A stretch of 8,230 nt of DNA. Source: Ottowia sp. GTDB lineage: Bacteria > Pseudomonadota > Gammaproteobacteria > Burkholderiales > Burkholderiaceae_C. How positions within the stretch are numbered: the first letter of the stretch is position 1; the number at the start of each line of letters is the position of its first letter. A model generated the notes under the pieces. It saw only the letters and a list, made by a program, of their open reading frames with translations, had not been told where the DNA came from and made no database searches. Both the position numbers and the translations under genes were made by a program. Of the stretch, positions 5,743 through 8,230 are shown in pieces. Where the stretch lies: contig JALOAS010000117.1 in the NCBI GenBank assembly GCA_023228705.1, forward strand, positions 1-8,230, read 5' to 3'.

Positions 5743-7968
5743 TCAGGCGGCTGCCTTGACCTTCTGCCGGGCCGCGTGCAGCAGCGGCTCGGTGTAGCCG
5801 CTGGGCTGCTCCAGCCCCTTGAAGATCAGGTCGCTGGCGGCCTGGAAGGCAACGGAGGTGTCAAAGTGTCCGGCCATGTCGTGATAGCCGGGGTCGCCCG
5901 CGTTCTGCTCGTCGACCAGCGCCGCCATGCGGCGCAGCGTTTCCTCGACCTGCTCCCTGCTGACCACGCCGTGCAGCAGCCAGTTGGCGATGTGCTGGCT
6001 GGAGATGCGCAGCGTGGCGCGGTCCTCCATGAGACCCACGCCGTGGATGTCCGGCACCTTGGAGCAGCCCACGCCCGCGTCGACCCAGCGCACCACGTAG
6101 CCGAGGATGCCCTGGCAGTTGTTGTCCAGCTCCTGCTGGCGCTCCTGCTCGCTCCACTTGGCCTCGGGCACCACCGGGATCGTGAGCAGCCCCGCCAGCA
6201 GTTCATCGTGCAGTGCCTTGGCGTCGGTGCTGGCCAGCTCCTGCTCGAGCTTTTTCTGCACGTCGGCCACAAGAACGCGGTGATAGTGCAGCGCGTGCAG
6301 CGTGGCGGCGGTCGGGCTGGGCACCCAGGCGGTGTTGGCGCCGGCCTTCGGATGCCCGATCTTCTCCTTCAGCATGTCGGCCATGAGGTCGGGCGCGGCC
6401 CACATGCCCTTGCCGATCTGCGCCTTGCCGCGCAGCCCGCAGGCCAGGCCCACCATGACGTTGCTGCGCTCGTACGCGGCAATCCAGGCGCTGCCCTTCA
6501 TGTCGCCCTTGCGGTAGACGGGGCCGGCCTGCGTGCACGTGTTCATCTCGTCGCCCGTGCGGTCCAGGAAGCCCGTGTTGATGAACGCCACGCGCGAGCG
6601 CGCCGCGGCAATGCAGGCCTTGAGGTTGACGCTGGTGCGCCGCTCCTCGTCCATGATGCCCAGCTTGACGGTGCTGTCCGGGAGCCCCAGCAGCTGCTCG
6701 ACGCGGCTGAACAGTTCGGAGGCAAACGCCACCTCGGCCGGCCCGTGCATCTTGGGCTTGACGATGTAGACGCTGCCCGTGCGCGTATTGCCCAGGCCTT
6801 CCTTGCCCTTGCCGCGCAGGTCGTAGAGCGCGATGGTGGTGGTGACGATGGCGTCCAGGATGCCCTCGGGGATCTCGCGCTGCTGGCCGTCGGTGTCGGT
6901 GTACAGCACGGCCGGGTTGGTCATGAGGTGGCCCACGTTGCGCAGGAAGAGCAGCGAGCGGCCAGGGAGCGTCACCTGGCCCTGGCCATCGGCGGCGGTG
7001 TAGACGCGGTCGGGGTTGAGGCTGCGCGTGATGGTCTTGCCGCCCTTGCCAAAGGACTCGGACAGCGTGCCCAGCAGGATGCCCAGCCAGTTGCGGTAGC
7101 CCAGCACCTTGTCCTCGGCATCGACCGCGGCAATCGAGTCCTCCAGGTCCAGGATGGTGGTGATCGCGGCCTCGACAATGACGTCGCTGACGCCGGCCGG
7201 ATCGGTCTGGCCTATGGGGGACTCGCGGTCGATGCGGATGTCCAGGTGCAGGCCGTTGTGTACCAGCAGCACCGACGCGGGGCTGGCCGCGTCGCCCTGG
7301 TAGCCCACGAGCTGGGCCGGGTCGGCCAGCCCGGTGGTGCTGCCGTCGCCGAGCGAGACCTGCAGCTGGCCGTCCTTGATGCTGTAGCCGGTGGAATCCA
7401 CGTGCGACCCGGCCTTCAGCGGCGCGTCGCGGTCCAGCTCCTGGCGTGCCCATTCAATGACCCGGGCGCCGCGTTTTTCGTTGTAGCCTGGGCCCTTGTC
7501 CAGGCCGCCGGTCTCCGGGATGACGTCGGTGCCGTAGAGCGCGTCGTACAGACTGCCCCAGCGCGCGTTGGCGGCGTTCAGCGCGTAGCGTGCGTTGAGG
7601 ATGGGGACCACCAGCTGCGGCCCGGCCTGCACCGCAATCTCGTCGTCGACGTTGGCGGTGGTGACGGTGGCGTCGGCCGTTGACGGCTCCGGCACCAGGT
7701 AGCCCGTGTCTTCAAGGAAGCTGCGATACGCGCGCAGGTCCTGGATGGGCCCGGGGTTGGCCTTGTGCCAGGTGTCCAGCGCGTCCTTCAGGCGCTCGCG
7801 CTCGGCCAGCAGCGCCAGGTTCCTGGGCGCCAGCTCGGAGACGATGGCGGATACACCCTGCCAGTACGCGTCTGCGGCCAGACCCAGATCAGGCAGGACG
7901 TCCTGATTGATGAATTGGTACAGCTCGTCGGCGACTTGCAGCTTGCTTGTCTGGGTGTATTGCGTCAT
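5743..7968 (-). CDS. glcB: Malate synthase G
   Basis: This cytoplasmic enzyme condenses glyoxylate with acetyl-CoA to give malate, using up the glyoxylate made by glycolate oxidase or isocitrate lyase. The 741-residue product matches isoform G along its whole length, slightly longer than the E. coli protein (about 720). Key residues are in place: R343 in FLRNVGHLMT, the magnesium ligands E441 (GIMDEERRTS) and D469 (INTGFLDRTGDE), and the catalytic base D649 in LMEDRATLRISSQ. KGMWAAPDLMADM (520-532) and TAWVPSPTAATLHALHYH (546-563) are also typical. I chose ATG 7968, with a purine-rich AGAGAG just upstream; a longer reading to 8067 adds an unconserved 33-residue tail. It is on the same strand as glcEF but separated by 338 bases with a new promoter, so it is probably its own unit. 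Confidence 0.96.
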   Translation of the reverse strand: MTQYTQTSKLQVADELYQFINQDVLPDLGLAADAYWQGVSAIVSELAPRNLALLAERERLKDALDTWHKANPGPIQDLRAYRSFLEDTGYLVPEPSTADATVTTANVDDEIAVQAGPQLVVPILNARYALNAANARWGSLYDALYGTDVIPETGGLDKGPGYNEKRGARVIEWARQELDRDAPLKAGSHVDSTGYSIKDGQLQVSLGDGSTTGLADPAQLVGYQGDAASPASVLLVHNGLHLDIRIDRESPIGQTDPAGVSDVIVEAAITTILDLEDSIAAVDAEDKVLGYRNWLGILLGTLSESFGKGGKTITRSLNPDRVYTAADGQGQVTLPGRSLLFLRNVGHLMTNPAVLYTDTDGQQREIPEGILDAIVTTTIALYDLRGKGKEGLGNTRTGSVYIVKPKMHGPAEVAFASELFSRVEQLLGLPDSTVKLGIMDEERRTSVNLKACIAAARSRVAFINTGFLDRTGDEMNTCTQAGPVYRKGDMKGSAWIAAYERSNVMVGLACGLRGKAQIGKGMWAAPDLMADMLKEKIGHPKAGANTAWVPSPTAATLHALHYHRVLVADVQKKLEQELASTDAKALHDELLAGLLTIPVVPEAKWSEQERQQELDNNCQGILGYVVRWVDAGVGCSKVPDIHGVGLMEDRATLRISSQHIANWLLHGVVSREQVEETLRRMAALVDEQNAGDPGYHDMAGHFDTSVAFQAASDLIFKGLEQPSGYTEPLLHAARQKVKAAA

Positions 7969-7985
7969 GAATGCTCTCTGTCTGC

Positions 7986-8002
7986 CAGCCGGAACGCGGC
8001 TG
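7986..8002 (-). promoter_or_regulatory. Small hairpin just upstream of the glcB ribosome site
   Basis: CAGCCG and CGGCTG form a 6-base-pair stem with a 5-base loop, ending 17 bases before the glcB start. In the message it sits directly before the AGAGAG ribosome site and could affect initiation. A chance origin is also possible. Confidence 0.25.
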
Positions 8003-8070
8003 CCATGTGCCGCGGCGCCGAATGGCGTGTGGTGGTCAATTGTCGGCCCTGCCCGGACCGATCTCATCTG

Positions 8071-8076
8071 ATCATA
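8071..8076 (-). promoter_or_regulatory. Candidate -10 element upstream of glcB
   Basis: On the minus strand 8076-8071 reads TATGAT, 5 of 6 to the -10 consensus, in the only AT-rich patch of the 196-base region upstream of glcB. No good -35 lies 16-18 bases further up: GTGACA (8090-8085) is only 8 bases away. The call is therefore weak. GATC words at 8059-8072 flank it as a loose inverted repeat. Confidence 0.3.
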
Positions 8077-8164
8077 AGCAATTCTGTCACCGGCGTTGCG
8101 TTGCGTCCAGGCCGGTCGAGCGATCGCTGCCGTCGCGCCATGGGGTGAAGCGCGCGCCGGAGCT

Positions 8165-8230
8165 TCAGCGCAGCGGCGCTCGCACCGCCGGCACCGCCAG
8201 CCACAGCAGAGGAACCAGCAGCGGCACTGC
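8165..8230 (-). CDS. Possible C-terminal tail of an unidentified hydrophobic protein (partial)
   Basis: From the right edge a minus-strand frame encodes 21 residues rich in Leu, Val, Ala and Pro (PLLVPLLWLAVPAV core) and ends at TGA 8167-8165. This could be the last membrane segment of an inner-membrane protein lying upstream of glcB. The fragment is too short to identify, and a chance open frame in GC-rich DNA is a real alternative. Confidence 0.3.
   Translation of the reverse strand, partial: AVPLLVPLLWLAVPAVRAPLR

Noticed and set aside
5614..7683. A 689-codon open frame on the plus strand opposite malate synthase G
   Set aside because: It is fully antisense to a gene with all catalytic residues intact. 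Its product is Gly/Ala/His/Arg/Val-rich with no recognisable domain, as expected from third-position GC bias.
7969..8067. A 33-residue N-terminal extension of malate synthase G
   Set aside because: The residues do not resemble malate synthase, and the shorter start gives the expected N-terminus with a purine-rich ribosome site.

Overview
The window looks like chromosomal DNA of a high-GC betaproteobacterium, most likely Burkholderiales and plausibly Comamonadaceae. This is inferred from the GC-rich, third-position GC-biased coding, the gene content and the style of the intergenic palindromes, not from a database search. Every well-supported gene lies on the minus strand, so transcription runs from right to left. 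The content is ordinary accessory metabolism. I found no clearly new multi-gene system; the less explained signals are in the intergenic DNA.

Left part (1-2487): a polar amino-acid type ABC transporter in the order binding protein, permease, permease, ATPase. It best matches the ectoine/hydroxyectoine transporter family, ehuB-ehuC-ehuD-ehuA. The permease and ATPase genes are joined by 4-base ATGA overlaps, and ehuA runs off the left edge. The transported substrate is less certain than the transporter type, because one expected pocket aromatic appears to be missing from the binding protein.

Middle (2488-3092): about 600 bases without a convincing gene. It holds a long ehuB leader with a cluster of small inverted repeats, a weak candidate promoter, and a 161-base nested palindrome with 17-base terminal inverted repeats that ends on the glcF stop codon.

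Right part (3093-7968): glycolate and glyoxylate metabolism. glcE and glcF encode the FAD-binding and iron-sulfur subunits of glycolate oxidase and overlap at TGATG. Upstream, after a 338-base gap, is malate synthase G (glcB). Together they would turn glycolate into glyoxylate and then, with acetyl-CoA, into malate. The catalytic subunit gene glcD is not in the window, which is unusual beside glcEF. The 338-base gap (5405-5742) holds a good sigma-70-like promoter for glcEF, a short palindrome and a strong GC-rich hairpin.

Right edge (7969-8230): the glcB upstream region, then a hydrophobic C-terminal tail of a possible further minus-strand gene cut by the window end.
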